Source: Bacteroidota bacterium
Lineage (GTDB): Bacteria > Bacteroidota > Bacteroidia > Bacteroidales > WCHB1-69
Length of the DNA: 64,000 nt
Assembly: GCA_023413895.1 (NCBI GenBank)
Contig: JAEZOU010000020.1
Span: 1 to 64,000 of the forward strand
Reading direction: 5' to 3'
Shown: positions 23,678-32,285 of the stretch, piece by piece
How the letters are laid out: each line of letters begins with the position of its first letter
How positions within the stretch are numbered: position 1 is the stretch's first letter
Translations under genes and position numbers: made by a program
Notes under the pieces: generated by a model
What the model was told of the DNA's origin: nothing
What the model saw: the letters and a program-made list of their open reading frames with translations, nothing else
Database searches by the model: none

Positions 23678-25738
23678 CTACCGTGCAATTATCACCTTTT
23701 GTACCCATCTTTGAGTTCTATTCCGAAGCATTACAAAGTAAGCTCCTTCTGAAAGATCAGATAGATTAACTTCCGTCTGCATCTCATCTATTTTACCTAT
23801 TTTCAATATCTTGCCAAACAAATCATATATTTGATATTGAATTGACGATGTAGGTTCTTCAGAAATAGTAATCAAAATTTTGTCATTTGCAGGATTCGGA
23901 GTTACCATTCCATTCAACATCTCGCTCTCCTCAATATTAATGGTTCCACCATAATAATCCAAAGACCATCCACCCGCACGATTTTCCTCATCTGTCACGA
24001 AAACAAACGCTAAACGATTGGTATTAAACGTATAAGAAGTTACATCTAACGAACCTGTTAGTGCCAAAATTAGTGTATCGTATATGGCTTTATTATTATA
24101 AATATAGAGAAAATCTTTTCCTTCTTCCAAATCAAACTCAGTAAAATCGACATGGATTGCATTGCTTCCTCCAACCATTAAATAGGTTTTACAATATGTA
24201 AGATTTTGATAATCAGCATTTCCACTTCTATCACTAATTGTACCCGAAGAGGCACCTACAACCAAAGGATTTACGCAATATTCAGGAAAGACAGAAGAAT
24301 ATGATGCTGAAAAGCCTTGAGATTGTGGAGCAATATTATCCGTAACCAAACGAAGAGTTACCTCATCATCCAAAATTTCCAAATTTGCAAAACCACAACT
24401 ATCCGTGAAGAAAACTTCACCTAAAGTAGTTGACGTAACTAACAATGTATCGCCAGCAGCCAATTCAAAATGCAGATTCAGATTGATTTGTATCAAATCC
24501 TCAATCTGCGGACGTATAATCCACTGATAATCCACATTTTGTGCACACTCAAAGAGATTTCCGCTTCCATCATCAAAAGAACCACTTTCTGTTACAAAAG
24601 TAGTACTTCCCGTTGTAACTGTTGTCGGAACGTAACTATATTGTATAGTATCGGGATAAGCCGCAATAATCTCTTGTGCCAAATCGAAATTGCTTCCCCC
24701 AGGACGAAGATTATCTGTATAAAAATAACCATCAGAAGAGCCATCCCAACCAAAATTAAAATGGAAGAAATAAGTTGAATCTGTCATTTGTTGATAACCA
24801 TCGCAAACGAAAGCATGTCCAACAATATTAGGCACACTCCAACCTGCATAATATAGTGGCATTCGTTTCGATAACTTATCCACCATCAAGCTATCCCAAT
24901 TCAAACTCACCGAATCACGAAAAATATATTCTGTATCGGGTGCATACTTAAAATAAGTTCTTAAAGCATACGCTGCCTTATGATTGTACATTCCTGTTCC
25001 ATCAGGTCCATAAACCAAATCACAAGCTACACCGCAATCTCTCATCAAATGAGAAATAGGGGTGCTGATACCATACGGCACATCTGGCATTTTACCATAA
25101 TCGTAAACTGACTCTGCAAAATTAGCAGATTGAGTGCCATAATTTTCATCTTCGTAACTATAAGAACCCATACCTGAAGAAGGGAAACGATAATAGTAAA
25201 TAATTTGTGCGAGCGCAGTGGCTACACAACCCGTTACACACCTTCCATTTTCGCCTCCATCATCCATTGGACAATAATAATTATAACTTCTTCCTTGTCC
25301 CCATTTAGAGGTCAGAAAGGGCTTTACTTCTGCTTCAATCAGAGTTTGTGTTTCTTTATTTAGAAATTGTTTCCATGTTTCATTTTGAGGAAGAATTGAA
25401 ATTTTTCTCACCTCAGCAATTTGACGGCAATAACTATCAAGCCACATCTCTACAGCTGGAGATTTCCCATCTTTAGGAATTTCACTCTCATAACTATAAG
25501 CGAGCAATGGCTGCACCCGTTTATCGGCAGCAATAACCGCATAGCTATTTTCACCATTAAAAATATAAAGCGAAGGGTTTGAATTTTCATCTAAATAGGA
25601 TTCATCAAAAGAGAGCTCTGAACTCTTTAAAACCTGCTGCGCAATATAGTGAGCTTCTTCTATTGTTACAAAATTTTGAGCTTGAACAGATAGAAAAGAA
25701 ATTATTAGCAGGAAGGGTAGAAAAAAAAGTTTCTTCAT
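23678..25738 (-). CDS. C10 (streptopain-type) cysteine peptidase secreted by T9SS
   Basis: 686 residues from the ATG at 25738. Upstream in-frame starts overlap lpxH and would bury the signal peptide (KKLFFLPFLLIISFLSVQAQ). A Spi-like propeptide (about 20-120) precedes the C10 catalytic domain with GRCVTGCVATALAQ (the Cys before VATA is the nucleophile) and VGHAFVCDGYQ (catalytic His). Two CUB-like domains follow (TESGSFDDGSGN and SSGTISDRSGN). The last 75 residues are a T9SS sorting domain (VTPNPANDKILITISEE ... YQIYDLFGKILK ... YFVMLRNRTQRWVQKVII). Family relatives include PrtT and periodontain of Porphyromonas gingivalis. The protein should be exported and anchored at the cell surface or released. 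Confidence 0.9.
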   Translation of the reverse strand: MKKLFFLPFLLIISFLSVQAQNFVTIEEAHYIAQQVLKSSELSFDESYLDENSNPSLYIFNGENSYAVIAADKRVQPLLAYSYESEIPKDGKSPAVEMWLDSYCRQIAEVRKISILPQNETWKQFLNKETQTLIEAEVKPFLTSKWGQGRSYNYYCPMDDGGENGRCVTGCVATALAQIIYYYRFPSSGMGSYSYEDENYGTQSANFAESVYDYGKMPDVPYGISTPISHLMRDCGVACDLVYGPDGTGMYNHKAAYALRTYFKYAPDTEYIFRDSVSLNWDSLMVDKLSKRMPLYYAGWSVPNIVGHAFVCDGYQQMTDSTYFFHFNFGWDGSSDGYFYTDNLRPGGSNFDLAQEIIAAYPDTIQYSYVPTTVTTGSTTFVTESGSFDDGSGNLFECAQNVDYQWIIRPQIEDLIQINLNLHFELAAGDTLLVTSTTLGEVFFTDSCGFANLEILDDEVTLRLVTDNIAPQSQGFSASYSSVFPEYCVNPLVVGASSGTISDRSGNADYQNLTYCKTYLMVGGSNAIHVDFTEFDLEEGKDFLYIYNNKAIYDTLILALTGSLDVTSYTFNTNRLAFVFVTDEENRAGGWSLDYYGGTINIEESEMLNGMVTPNPANDKILITISEEPTSSIQYQIYDLFGKILKIGKIDEMQTEVNLSDLSEGAYFVMLRNRTQRWVQKVIIAR

Positions 25739-25742
25739 AATA

Positions 25743-26522
25743 TTAACGGAATTTTTGATATAACTTCGGGACTCCATTTTCAGGAAAATGGAGATATGAA
25801 TCATAATTTAGCCAATCACCAGTATTAAAATAGAGTCTCTCTCCGAGTTGCATCTCTATCGGGAAGTGACGATGGCCATAAATAAAAATCTGAACAGGAT
25901 TCTCTTTGGGAAAATTTTGGATATATTCCAACATATACTCCTCCCCTTTTCGCGGAGTTATATGCCGTTTAGCATCGGCTTTACGGCTTTTTTGGGAGAT
26001 GAAACGTGCCAATCCAAAAGCCCAAGAAGAGGGTAGCAATCCATAAAGAAATACATTCATTGGGCATGCGAACATCTTTTTTACAAACTTATACCCCAAC
26101 TCTCCACGTCCTAATCCGTCACCATGCCCCAACAAGCAATAGCGACCATTAATCAAGAAAAGTTGTTGCGAGCGATAGATTTTCATACTGAAATTCTCTG
26201 TCAGATAAGATTTCACCCACATATCGTGATTTCCAGTAAAAAAGTAAAACGTCACTCCACGCTCCTCCAACTCTTTCAATTTTGCGAAAAAAGAGTAAAA
26301 ACCTTTGGGAACTACATAACGGTATTCGAACCAAAAGTCGAAAATATCTCCTAGTAAAAACAAGTGCTGTACCTCCTCCTTGATAGATTCTAGCCAAGTT
26401 ACAATTCTTTTTTCTCGTGCATCGCTTTCAGTTTTTGGCATGGAACCTAAATGAAAATCGGAAATAAAATAGCAATTTCCATTAACTACTTCAGGATTTG
26501 TAAAAGATGAGTTCATTCTCAT
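25743..26522 (-). CDS. lpxH: UDP-2,3-diacylglucosamine pyrophosphatase-like metallophosphatase
   Basis: 259 residues. Metallophosphatase motifs in order: SDFHLG, LGDIFDFWFEY, TGNHDMW, LGHGDG and YGHRHFP, with the LpxH-type FDFWFE extension. LpxH cuts UDP-2,3-diacylglucosamine to lipid X and UMP in lipid A synthesis, at the inner face of the inner membrane. It is upstream of and 4 bases from the C10 peptidase gene on the same strand. That pairing is probably only transcriptional. ATG at 26516 is an alternative start. Confidence 0.85.
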   Translation of the reverse strand: MRMNSSFTNPEVVNGNCYFISDFHLGSMPKTESDAREKRIVTWLESIKEEVQHLFLLGDIFDFWFEYRYVVPKGFYSFFAKLKELEERGVTFYFFTGNHDMWVKSYLTENFSMKIYRSQQLFLINGRYCLLGHGDGLGRGELGYKFVKKMFACPMNVFLYGLLPSSWAFGLARFISQKSRKADAKRHITPRKGEEYMLEYIQNFPKENPVQIFIYGHRHFPIEMQLGERLYFNTGDWLNYDSYLHFPENGVPKLYQKFR

Positions 26523-26561
26523 TAATCGATTTTAGAGGTAGAAATTTTAGATTTGTCAGCG

Positions 26562-26569
26562 CAAAAATA
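26562..26569 (-). promoter_or_regulatory. -7 box upstream of lpxH
   Basis: Minus strand TATTTTTG, 39 bases before the start at 26522. Confidence 0.5.
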
Positions 26570-26652
26570 AACAAAAAAAGGACACATTATCTAGATTTAA
26601 AATAGAAAGAGAAGAAAAGAGTCATTACTAATTATTATAAGCAGATAAGTAA

Positions 26653-26682
26653 TAAAAAAATAGCCGACTTTTCAGCCGGCTA
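26653..26682 (-). terminator. Terminator of tRNA-Lys
   Basis: TAGCCG...CGGCTA hairpin (26661-26682, one internal mismatch, TTTC loop). On the minus strand it is followed by a T run (A run at 26654-26660). It begins 5 bases after the tRNA. Confidence 0.75.
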
Positions 26683-26687
26683 AAAGT

Positions 26688-26763
26688 TGGTGTTCCAGCT
26701 GGGATTCGAACCCAGGACCCCATCCTTAAAAGGGATGTGCTCTACCTGCTGAGCTACTGAAAC
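26688..26763 (-). tRNA. tRNA-Lys (anticodon TTT)
   Basis: Cloverleaf read on the minus strand: acceptor GTTTCAG/CTGGAAC, D arm GCTC/GAGC, anticodon stem CATCC/GGATG around loop CTTTTAA (anticodon TTT), variable GGGTC, T stem CTGGG/CCCAG with TTCGAAT loop, discriminator A, and CCA encoded in the DNA. All stems pair. Confidence 0.97.
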
Positions 26764-26782
26764 ATCCGTTGTTTTGGGTGTG

Positions 26783-26790
26783 CAAAAGTA
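26783..26790 (-). promoter_or_regulatory. -7 box upstream of tRNA-Lys
   Basis: Minus strand TACTTTTG, 19 bases before the mature tRNA 5' end. Confidence 0.5.
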
Positions 26791-26896
26791 CATATTTTTT
26801 TTTACATACAGCACTTTTTTCTCTTTTTTTTCAAAAAAATATATATCTTACTGATTTTCAGCTAAATAAAATTCACTTGTAATTTTTATTGATATT

Positions 26897-26928
26897 TTTG
26901 ATTTTCTAATAGAAATTTCCTATATTTG
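26897..26928 (+). promoter_or_regulatory. Consensus promoter facing two very small genes
   Basis: TTTG at 26897-26900, 20 bases, then TATATTTG at 26921-26928: both elements with ideal spacing. The stretch 26764-27086 otherwise holds only the tRNA promoter on the other strand and the small open frame at 26969. Confidence 0.65.
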
Positions 26929-26968
26929 CAACGTAAATCACTAACCCTCAATTAAATAAATTACAAAA

Positions 26969-27142
26969 ATGGCAATTTTACGAATCTTACATCTTTTGAT
27001 ATTCAAAATGTATTTTTTGCAAGTAATAATGCTATTTTTGGAAATCTTTTTTACCTATAGTACAAAACACACTAAAATTAACTCCTATGAAAAAGTTGAA
27101 ATTACTTCCGAAAACCGACACAATTACCATTTGTCTTCCTGA
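26969..27142 (+). CDS. Possible very small hydrophobic protein
   Basis: A 57-codon frame starts 40 bases after a consensus promoter: a hydrophobic first half (LLIFKMYFLQVIMLFLEIFF, one likely membrane helix) then a polar tail. It overlaps the following small gene in another frame by 56 bases. Codon evidence is too short to judge. It could be a leader peptide, a toxin-like small membrane protein, or untranslated leader RNA. Confidence 0.3.
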   Translation: MAILRILHLLIFKMYFLQVIMLFLEIFFTYSTKHTKINSYEKVEITSENRHNYHLSS

Positions 27143-27281
27143 GGACTGGGTAGGCAGGCCTATCACTTGCACTTTGGCAGTTCATAAACCCAAAATATTT
27201 GATGCGGAGGTACAAGAGGAGGCTATTCGCTACCGTGTGAACCACCGCATCAAAAAAGACAAGTTGAAGGGCAAAAATTAA
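27087..27281 (+). CDS. Small hypothetical protein
   Basis: 64 residues: KLLPKTDTITICLPEDWVGRPITCTL, then a charged helical tail (EEAIRYRVNHRIKKDKLKGK). The opening beta segment with IT(I/V)xLPxxWxGxP resembles the N-terminal parts of small AbrB-like or DUF2281-type antitoxins, but no family can be assigned. Its end overlaps the folE stop by 4 bases, convergent. It lies downstream of a consensus promoter, which supports expression. Confidence 0.5.
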   Translation: MKKLKLLPKTDTITICLPEDWVGRPITCTLAVHKPKIFDAEVQEEAIRYRVNHRIKKDKLKGKN

Positions 27282-27886
27282 TGCAATTGCGTTCCTATCA
27301 AGTGCATAAACTCTTGGCGGGTATTGTAATTATTCATAAATGCCCCCGTAAATTCAGATGTTGTTGTTACTGAATTTTGTTTTTGTACGCCTCTCATTGA
27401 CATACAAAGGTGCTGAGCCTCAATCACAACAGCGACACCTAATGGGTTTAGCACTTCTTGTATGCAATCTTTAATTTGCGCTGTTAGTCGCTCTTGCAAC
27501 TGGAGACGTCGAGAGAAAGCGTCAACAACACGCGGAATTTTGCTTAAACCACAAATTACCTTATTGGGGATATATCCAACGTGTGCTTTCCCGAAGAATG
27601 GCAAAATATGGTGTTCACACAACGAGTACAACTCTATATCTTTCACTACAACAATCTGCTTTGAACTTTCGTGAAAAAGTGCGCTTCTCAAAATCTCCTC
27701 TGGGTGCATATTGTAACCTTGCAGTAAAAATTGCATCGCTTTAGCCGCTCTTTCGGGAGTTTTTATCAATCCCTCACGATTAATATCTTCACCAGAAGTA
27801 ACGATTAGTTTGCGGTAACATTCCGCCATAATATCTATCTTTTCCTGATTGTAAAATTCTTTACGTTCGTATCCTTCTTCTATCAT
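27278..27886 (-). CDS. folE: GTP cyclohydrolase I
   Basis: 202 residues. It converts GTP to 7,8-dihydroneopterin triphosphate, the first step to folate (or tetrahydropterin) cofactors. Zinc ligands are visible in SLCEHHILPF (Cys and His) and AQHLCMSMRGVQ (Cys). GLSKIPRVVDAFSRRLQLQERLT is the family signature. It is third in a unit with the MBL hydrolase and YwqK-repeat genes (17-base gap). thyA and fthC, two other folate genes, lie within 4 kb. Confidence 0.95.
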   Translation of the reverse strand: MIEEGYERKEFYNQEKIDIMAECYRKLIVTSGEDINREGLIKTPERAAKAMQFLLQGYNMHPEEILRSALFHESSKQIVVVKDIELYSLCEHHILPFFGKAHVGYIPNKVICGLSKIPRVVDAFSRRLQLQERLTAQIKDCIQEVLNPLGVAVVIEAQHLCMSMRGVQKQNSVTTTSEFTGAFMNNYNTRQEFMHLIGTQLH

Positions 27887-27903
27887 CAGTCGCTATGTTT
27901 ATT

Positions 27904-28596
27904 TTAAAAAAATGGATTAAATTTACGTTCTTTTTCTACCGAAGTAACCACATCATGTCCAGGAATTAAAACAACATCATCTTCAAGAGTAAAAATTTTT
28001 GTTTTAATACTATCAATCAATAGGCCAAAATCTCCTGTCGGCAGATCAGTTCTACCAATACTTCCATTAAAGATTAGGTCACCAACTACAGCAAATTTAT
28101 GATCTTTATCATAGAAAGCCACACTTCCGTCTGCGTGCCCAGGCACATACAATACACTCCATGATTGATGACCAAATTCTACTTTTTTATCCTCTGTTAG
28201 AAAGATATCTGGTTCTGGAAATTCTTTCTGCGAAAAACCAAACATATCACTTTGATTTACAACTATTTGATAAGATTCCATCGCTGAAGGATGCATTGCC
28301 AAAGGTGCTGAAAATACGTTTTTACAGAAATTATTTCCCAATACGTGATCAATATGTGGATGTGTATTGAGAATCATTTTCACTTTTAAATTATGATTTT
28401 CTACATACTCTTTTAAAATAGCATCTTCCTTTGGAGAATAATTTCCAGGATCAATTATAACTGCTTCTTTTGTTTCATCGTAAAAGAGCATTGTATTTAC
28501 CATAAAGGGATTAAAATGAAAAAGTTGCAAGTTTAAATCACCAAATTCCATCTTCATATTTTTAATATATTCTTTTAACGATATTTTTCTTTTCAT
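27904..28596 (-). CDS. MBL-fold metallohydrolase (glyoxalase II-like)
   Basis: 230 residues in the longest frame. The start may be the ATG at 28557 (MEFGDLNLQLFHFNPF within MKMEF...), which fits family lengths better. Motifs: NTHPHIDHVLG (metal-binding HxHxDH), VPGHADGS, VVGDLIFNGSIGRTDLPTGD and LIPGHD. It is close to the hydroxyacylglutathione-hydrolase-like group (YcbL type), whose natural substrate is often unclear. It is second in a three-gene unit with folE and the MORN_2 protein. Confidence 0.85.
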   Translation of the reverse strand: MKRKISLKEYIKNMKMEFGDLNLQLFHFNPFMVNTMLFYDETKEAVIIDPGNYSPKEDAILKEYVENHNLKVKMILNTHPHIDHVLGNNFCKNVFSAPLAMHPSAMESYQIVVNQSDMFGFSQKEFPEPDIFLTEDKKVEFGHQSWSVLYVPGHADGSVAFYDKDHKFAVVGDLIFNGSIGRTDLPTGDFGLLIDSIKTKIFTLEDDVVLIPGHDVVTSVEKERKFNPFF

Positions 28597-28602
28597 ACTT
28601 TT

Positions 28603-29898
28603 TTATCTCTCACCAACCAAAACTCTTACTATTTTGTTCTTGTGATATTCTACGCGGCGTACCAATTTTCCGGTTGCGTCCCACCAAGACCAAATTCCGA
28701 TTTTTTCTCTATCAGAAAAAGCGCCTTGGTAATTTTTCTTTCCATTGGGATAATATTCTACAAAAGCACCATCTTGTATATCATCTTTAAAGTTTTGAAC
28801 GCGAGCAAGTTTATTTCTTTCATTATAGAACGACCATTTTCCATTTTTCATTCCTTGATGATAAGGACCTGTCTCTAACAATTTTCCATTTTGTGCATAA
28901 TTTTTCCACACACCTTCCTTTTGATCATCTTTATGAGCACCTTCAGCCTTAATTTTTCCATTTTCCCACCAATAACGATATTTTCCATTCTTTTGATGAT
29001 GTGCGTATTGAATTTCATATTTCTTTCCACCATTTTCATAATATCCTTTCCAATCTCCATGCATTTCTCCTGCTTTAAAATATCCTTCATCTTGAATATT
29101 TCCGTTGGTGTACCATTGAATCCATAAGCCATCTTCTTTATCCTCCACAAAACTACCTTTACGTTGTAGTGCACCATTTTCAAACCATGCCTTCCACTCT
29201 CCTTCACGTTTTCCACTCTCATAACTTCCCTGTTTCCACTTTTTCCCATTTTCAAAATTATAAGTCCAAACGCCCTCCTGAAGTCCATTTACAAAATTTC
29301 CTTTGCTTCCCACTACATTATTATCATAGTAGAATTTCCATTCTCCATCTTGCAAATCATCAATAGAATTTCCTTCCATCTCAAGGTCACCATTTTCTTT
29401 CCACCAATAAGCATAACCATTAATTTTCCCAGCTTTATAAGTTCCTTCAAATCTTTTATTTCCATTATCATAATATTCTATTACAGAACCTTCTGCCAAA
29501 TCACTACGATAAAGTACCTTCTTAAAAAGTTTTCCGTTCAAATGATAAAAATTCCATTCTCCATCACGCATTCCATCTTTCATTGTACCTTCAATTTCCA
29601 CCTGTCCTGAAGAATACCAACTTTTAAATGGACCATTATCTGCATAATACTCCTGATTTAATTGTCCGGCTTCGTTCCAAGTTCGCCATAAACCAACTTT
29701 TTTTCCCATCACATAACTACCTTGCGTCCATAACTGCCCATTAGTATGATAGAATTTCCACTCTCCATCTTCTTCACCGTTACGCATTATTCCTTTTGAC
29801 ATCAGTGCTTTATTACTCCAATAATTTTTTACTGTATCTTGTGCGAATGAGCTGAATATCAAACTAATAAATATTGTTACAAAAATAATTTTTTTCAT
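28603..29898 (-). CDS. Secreted YwqK/MORN_2 tandem-repeat protein
   Basis: 431 residues: signal peptide (KKIIFVTIFISLIFSSFAQ), then about 17 consecutive repeats of roughly 23 residues with the pattern DGxWxxYxxNGxxxxxGxYxxGxxxG, filling the whole mature protein. MORN_2 repeats form an extended beta hairpin solenoid. YwqK-family naming suggests an antitoxin, but there is no partner toxin here and the neighbours are metabolic (MBL hydrolase 6 bases downstream, then folE). Likely periplasmic or surface scaffold of unknown partner. Confidence 0.85.
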   Translation of the reverse strand: MKKIIFVTIFISLIFSSFAQDTVKNYWSNKALMSKGIMRNGEEDGEWKFYHTNGQLWTQGSYVMGKKVGLWRTWNEAGQLNQEYYADNGPFKSWYSSGQVEIEGTMKDGMRDGEWNFYHLNGKLFKKVLYRSDLAEGSVIEYYDNGNKRFEGTYKAGKINGYAYWWKENGDLEMEGNSIDDLQDGEWKFYYDNNVVGSKGNFVNGLQEGVWTYNFENGKKWKQGSYESGKREGEWKAWFENGALQRKGSFVEDKEDGLWIQWYTNGNIQDEGYFKAGEMHGDWKGYYENGGKKYEIQYAHHQKNGKYRYWWENGKIKAEGAHKDDQKEGVWKNYAQNGKLLETGPYHQGMKNGKWSFYNERNKLARVQNFKDDIQDGAFVEYYPNGKKNYQGAFSDREKIGIWSWWDATGKLVRRVEYHKNKIVRVLVGER

Positions 29899-29923
29899 AT
29901 AGACTCGGTTTTTATTTTAAATG

Positions 29924-29931
29924 CAAAGATA
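29924..29931 (-). promoter_or_regulatory. -7 box upstream of the YwqK-MBL-folE unit
   Basis: Minus strand TATCTTTG, 25 bases before the start at 29898. Divergent from the fthC box only 33 bases away. Confidence 0.5.
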
Positions 29932-29964
29932 GTCAATAAAAGTATGTAATACAACATTTTTTTC

Positions 29965-29972
29965 TATTTTTG
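29965..29972 (+). promoter_or_regulatory. -7 box upstream of fthC
   Basis: TATTTTTG, 17 bases before ATG 29990. The in-frame TTG at 29981 would leave almost no leader. Confidence 0.5.
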
Positions 29973-29989
29973 CCAAAATTTTGATAGCC

Positions 29990-30511
29990 ATGGATAAAAA
30001 TACACTTCGCAAAGAGATTCGTAGTAGAAAAAAGTCCTATACACAAGAGCAACTTTTTAAAAAATCTGAACCTATTTTGAGAAAATTAGAGAGTCACCCT
30101 CTATTTCAAAAGGCAAAACGGATTATGCTTTATGCCTCTTTACCTGACGAAGTTCAGACTTTAGATTTTATTAATAAGTGGCAGAAAATGAAGACAATAA
30201 TTCTTCCTACAGTCGTTGGCGATGATATTATTCCTGTGCAAAGTTCTGAAAATTCTACAATGCAAGAGGGTGATTTTCACATCTTGGAACCACAGAATGC
30301 TCCTTATATAGGAACTTTCGACCTTATTGTTGTTCCAGGCATGGCCTTCGACAAGCAAGGATCACGATTAGGACGCGGGAAAGGGTTTTACGATAGGTTT
30401 TTAGTCAAGCATCCAAATACTCCAACTATCGGATTATGCTTTGATTTCCAACTAGTTGATTTCATTCCCAGGGAATCTCACGACATCACTATCGGGGAGA
30501 TAATTTATTAA
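29990..30511 (+). CDS. 5-formyltetrahydrofolate cyclo-ligase
   Basis: 173 residues from ATG 29990. It uses ATP to turn 5-formyl-THF into 5,10-methenyl-THF, keeping one-carbon carriers in circulation. Visible: N-terminal DKNTLRKEIRSRKKSY, RIMLYASLPDEVQT, and VVPGMAFDKQGSRLGRGKGFYDRFL, the family nucleotide-binding signature. Standard length. It ends 16 bases from the convergent thyA. Confidence 0.92.
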   Translation: MDKNTLRKEIRSRKKSYTQEQLFKKSEPILRKLESHPLFQKAKRIMLYASLPDEVQTLDFINKWQKMKTIILPTVVGDDIIPVQSSENSTMQEGDFHILEPQNAPYIGTFDLIVVPGMAFDKQGSRLGRGKGFYDRFLVKHPNTPTIGLCFDFQLVDFIPRESHDITIGEIIY

Positions 30512-30527
30512 TTATGCTGACAAAAGA

Positions 30528-31322
30528 TTAAACGGCGACATCAGCTTTGATATGTGCATCGGGATTGTAATTTTGTAGTGAAAAATCCTCATATTTAAAA
30601 TCGAAAATCGACTTAACCTCAGGATTTAGCAACATCACAGGCAATGTTTTGGGCGTACGAGTAAGTTGCAATTTTGCTTGATCGATATGATTTGAATAGA
30701 GGTGTGCGTCGCCGAAAGTGTGCACAAAATGTTTAGGTTTTAGATTGCAGACCTGCGCTACCATCAGCAGCAATAATGAATAAGAAGCAATATTGAACGG
30801 AACACCAAGAAAGACATCTGCGCTACGCTGATACAACTGACAAGAGATTTCACCATTATTGACATAAAATTGGAATAGCACATGGCATGGAGGCAATTTC
30901 ATTTTATCTACGTCAGCCACATTCCACGCACTCACGATTAAGCGGCGTGAATCTGGATTTTTCTGAATCTGCTCAACGACTTGTTGAATTTGATCAATTA
31001 CAATACCATCAGAAGTTTTCCATGCACGCCATTGTTTTCCGTAAACAGGACCCAAATCTCCATTTTCATCAGCCCACTCGTCCCAAATAGAAACTCCATT
31101 ATCCTTTAGGTACTTAATATTACTATCACCCTTCAAAAACCATAATAGTTCATAAATAATTGAACGGAGGTGCAATTTTTTTGTTGTCAACACAGGAAAT
31201 CCCTCAGATAAATCAAAACGCATCTGATGACCAAAAATGCTATAAGTACCTGTTCCAGTACGATCACCTTTATATGTACCTTCATCAAGAATGCGCTGTA
31301 ATAAATCCAAATATTGTTTCAT
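30528..31322 (-). CDS. thyA: Thymidylate synthase
   Basis: 264 residues, the standard size. Converts dUMP to dTMP with methylene-THF. Motifs: DRTGTGTYSIFGHQMRFDL, the catalytic region RRLIVSAWNVADVDKMKLPPCHVLFQF with nucleophile Cys in PPCH, QRSADVFLGVPFNIASYSLLL and the C-terminal IKADVAV. Last gene of a run with rluB-like and WlbA genes (gaps 1 and 5 bases), so probably one transcript. Confidence 0.97.
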   Translation of the reverse strand: MKQYLDLLQRILDEGTYKGDRTGTGTYSIFGHQMRFDLSEGFPVLTTKKLHLRSIIYELLWFLKGDSNIKYLKDNGVSIWDEWADENGDLGPVYGKQWRAWKTSDGIVIDQIQQVVEQIQKNPDSRRLIVSAWNVADVDKMKLPPCHVLFQFYVNNGEISCQLYQRSADVFLGVPFNIASYSLLLLMVAQVCNLKPKHFVHTFGDAHLYSNHIDQAKLQLTRTPKTLPVMLLNPEVKSIFDFKYEDFSLQNYNPDAHIKADVAV

Positions 31323-31327
31323 AATCT

Positions 31328-32284
31328 CTACTTAATATATTGTAAGAAAGGGTGATAATCATTTTTAATACCCGTAGGCAGAGAAGTTCTGATTTGATGA
31401 CAAAGTTCAACATACGGATATGCATCTTTCAAGCGAAAACCTTCTCCTGACAAAATTTTCTGATAAGAAAGGGTATGTAAATTAGTAAATCCATCGCTAA
31501 ATTCAAATTCACTATTATCAATTACGATAGATCTGTAAGTTGTTTTTCCTTGATCTCGAATATTTTGAGGGACAAAATCCACATCAACGCTAAGAAACCA
31601 ACGCACGCGGGCACGTTCCAACGTAAGAAAACCTCCAGCTACCGATGGCGTTAGACAATGTACCTCGCATTGTTGAACAGCGCCGAAGACATAGGTTAAC
31701 ATATCGAAAAAGTGTGACCCAATATTGGTAGTGATTCCTCCTGACTTAGCAACATCACCTTTCCACGAATAGTGATACCACTTTCCTCTTCCCGTAATAT
31801 AGGTTAAATCTAAGTCATAAACTTTATTTTGAGGACCTTCGTCCACCATTTTTTTTAGTGCAATAACGGACGGATGCAATCGCAGTTGCAAAATATGAAA
31901 CATCTCTTTTCCAGTATCGGACTCTACATCATGAAGTCCGTCTAAATTCCAAGGAGTTAACACTACCGGTTTTTCACAAATTGCATTTGCACCATTACGA
32001 AGTGCCATGCGAATATGCGCATCGTGCAAATAATTAGGTGAACAAATTGAAACATAATCAACCTTTGATCCATCGTTTCGTTTGGAGCAACGATAAAGAT
32101 GTCTATCGAAACGTTCTGCTTCTAAAAAAAGTGATGCTTCAGGGAAATAGCTATCTATAATGCCGACACTATCGGACTTATCCAAGATAGCAACCAACTG
32201 ATTATCTGTTTCTTTCACTGCTCGAATATGACGAGGTGCAACATATCCAGCTGCACCAATCAGAGCAAAGTTCAGCGCTGACAT
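31328..32284 (-). CDS. wlbA: UDP-N-acetyl-2-amino-2-deoxyglucuronate 3-dehydrogenase (WlbA/WbpB type)
   Basis: 318 residues, Gfo/Idh/MocA fold. N-terminal NAD-binding stretch NFALIGAAGYVAPRHIRAVKET, then DYVSICSPNYLHDAHIRMALRNGANAICEKPVV with the catalytic Lys. The body matches WlbA/WbpB proteins at many blocks (LTYITGRGKWYHYSWKGD, TNIGSHFFDMLTYVFG, RARVRWFLSVD, EFSDGFTNLHTLSY), not just the general family. It oxidises C3 of UDP-GlcNAc uronic acid on the way to UDP-GlcNAc3NAcA or its mannose epimer. WlbB is 1.3 kb away. The aminotransferase WlbC/WbpE and epimerase are not in the window. Confidence 0.88.
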   Translation of the reverse strand: MSALNFALIGAAGYVAPRHIRAVKETDNQLVAILDKSDSVGIIDSYFPEASLFLEAERFDRHLYRCSKRNDGSKVDYVSICSPNYLHDAHIRMALRNGANAICEKPVVLTPWNLDGLHDVESDTGKEMFHILQLRLHPSVIALKKMVDEGPQNKVYDLDLTYITGRGKWYHYSWKGDVAKSGGITTNIGSHFFDMLTYVFGAVQQCEVHCLTPSVAGGFLTLERARVRWFLSVDVDFVPQNIRDQGKTTYRSIVIDNSEFEFSDGFTNLHTLSYQKILSGEGFRLKDAYPYVELCHQIRTSLPTGIKNDYHPFLQYIK

Positions 32285-32285
32285 A

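Noticed and set aside
25739..25804. Longer N-terminus of the C10 protease
   Set aside because: It overlaps lpxH and puts 22 polar residues before the signal peptide.
30512..30527. Terminator between convergent fthC and thyA
   Set aside because: Only 16 bases separate the stops and no stem-loop with a T run is present. The same applies to 17771-17772 and 23677.
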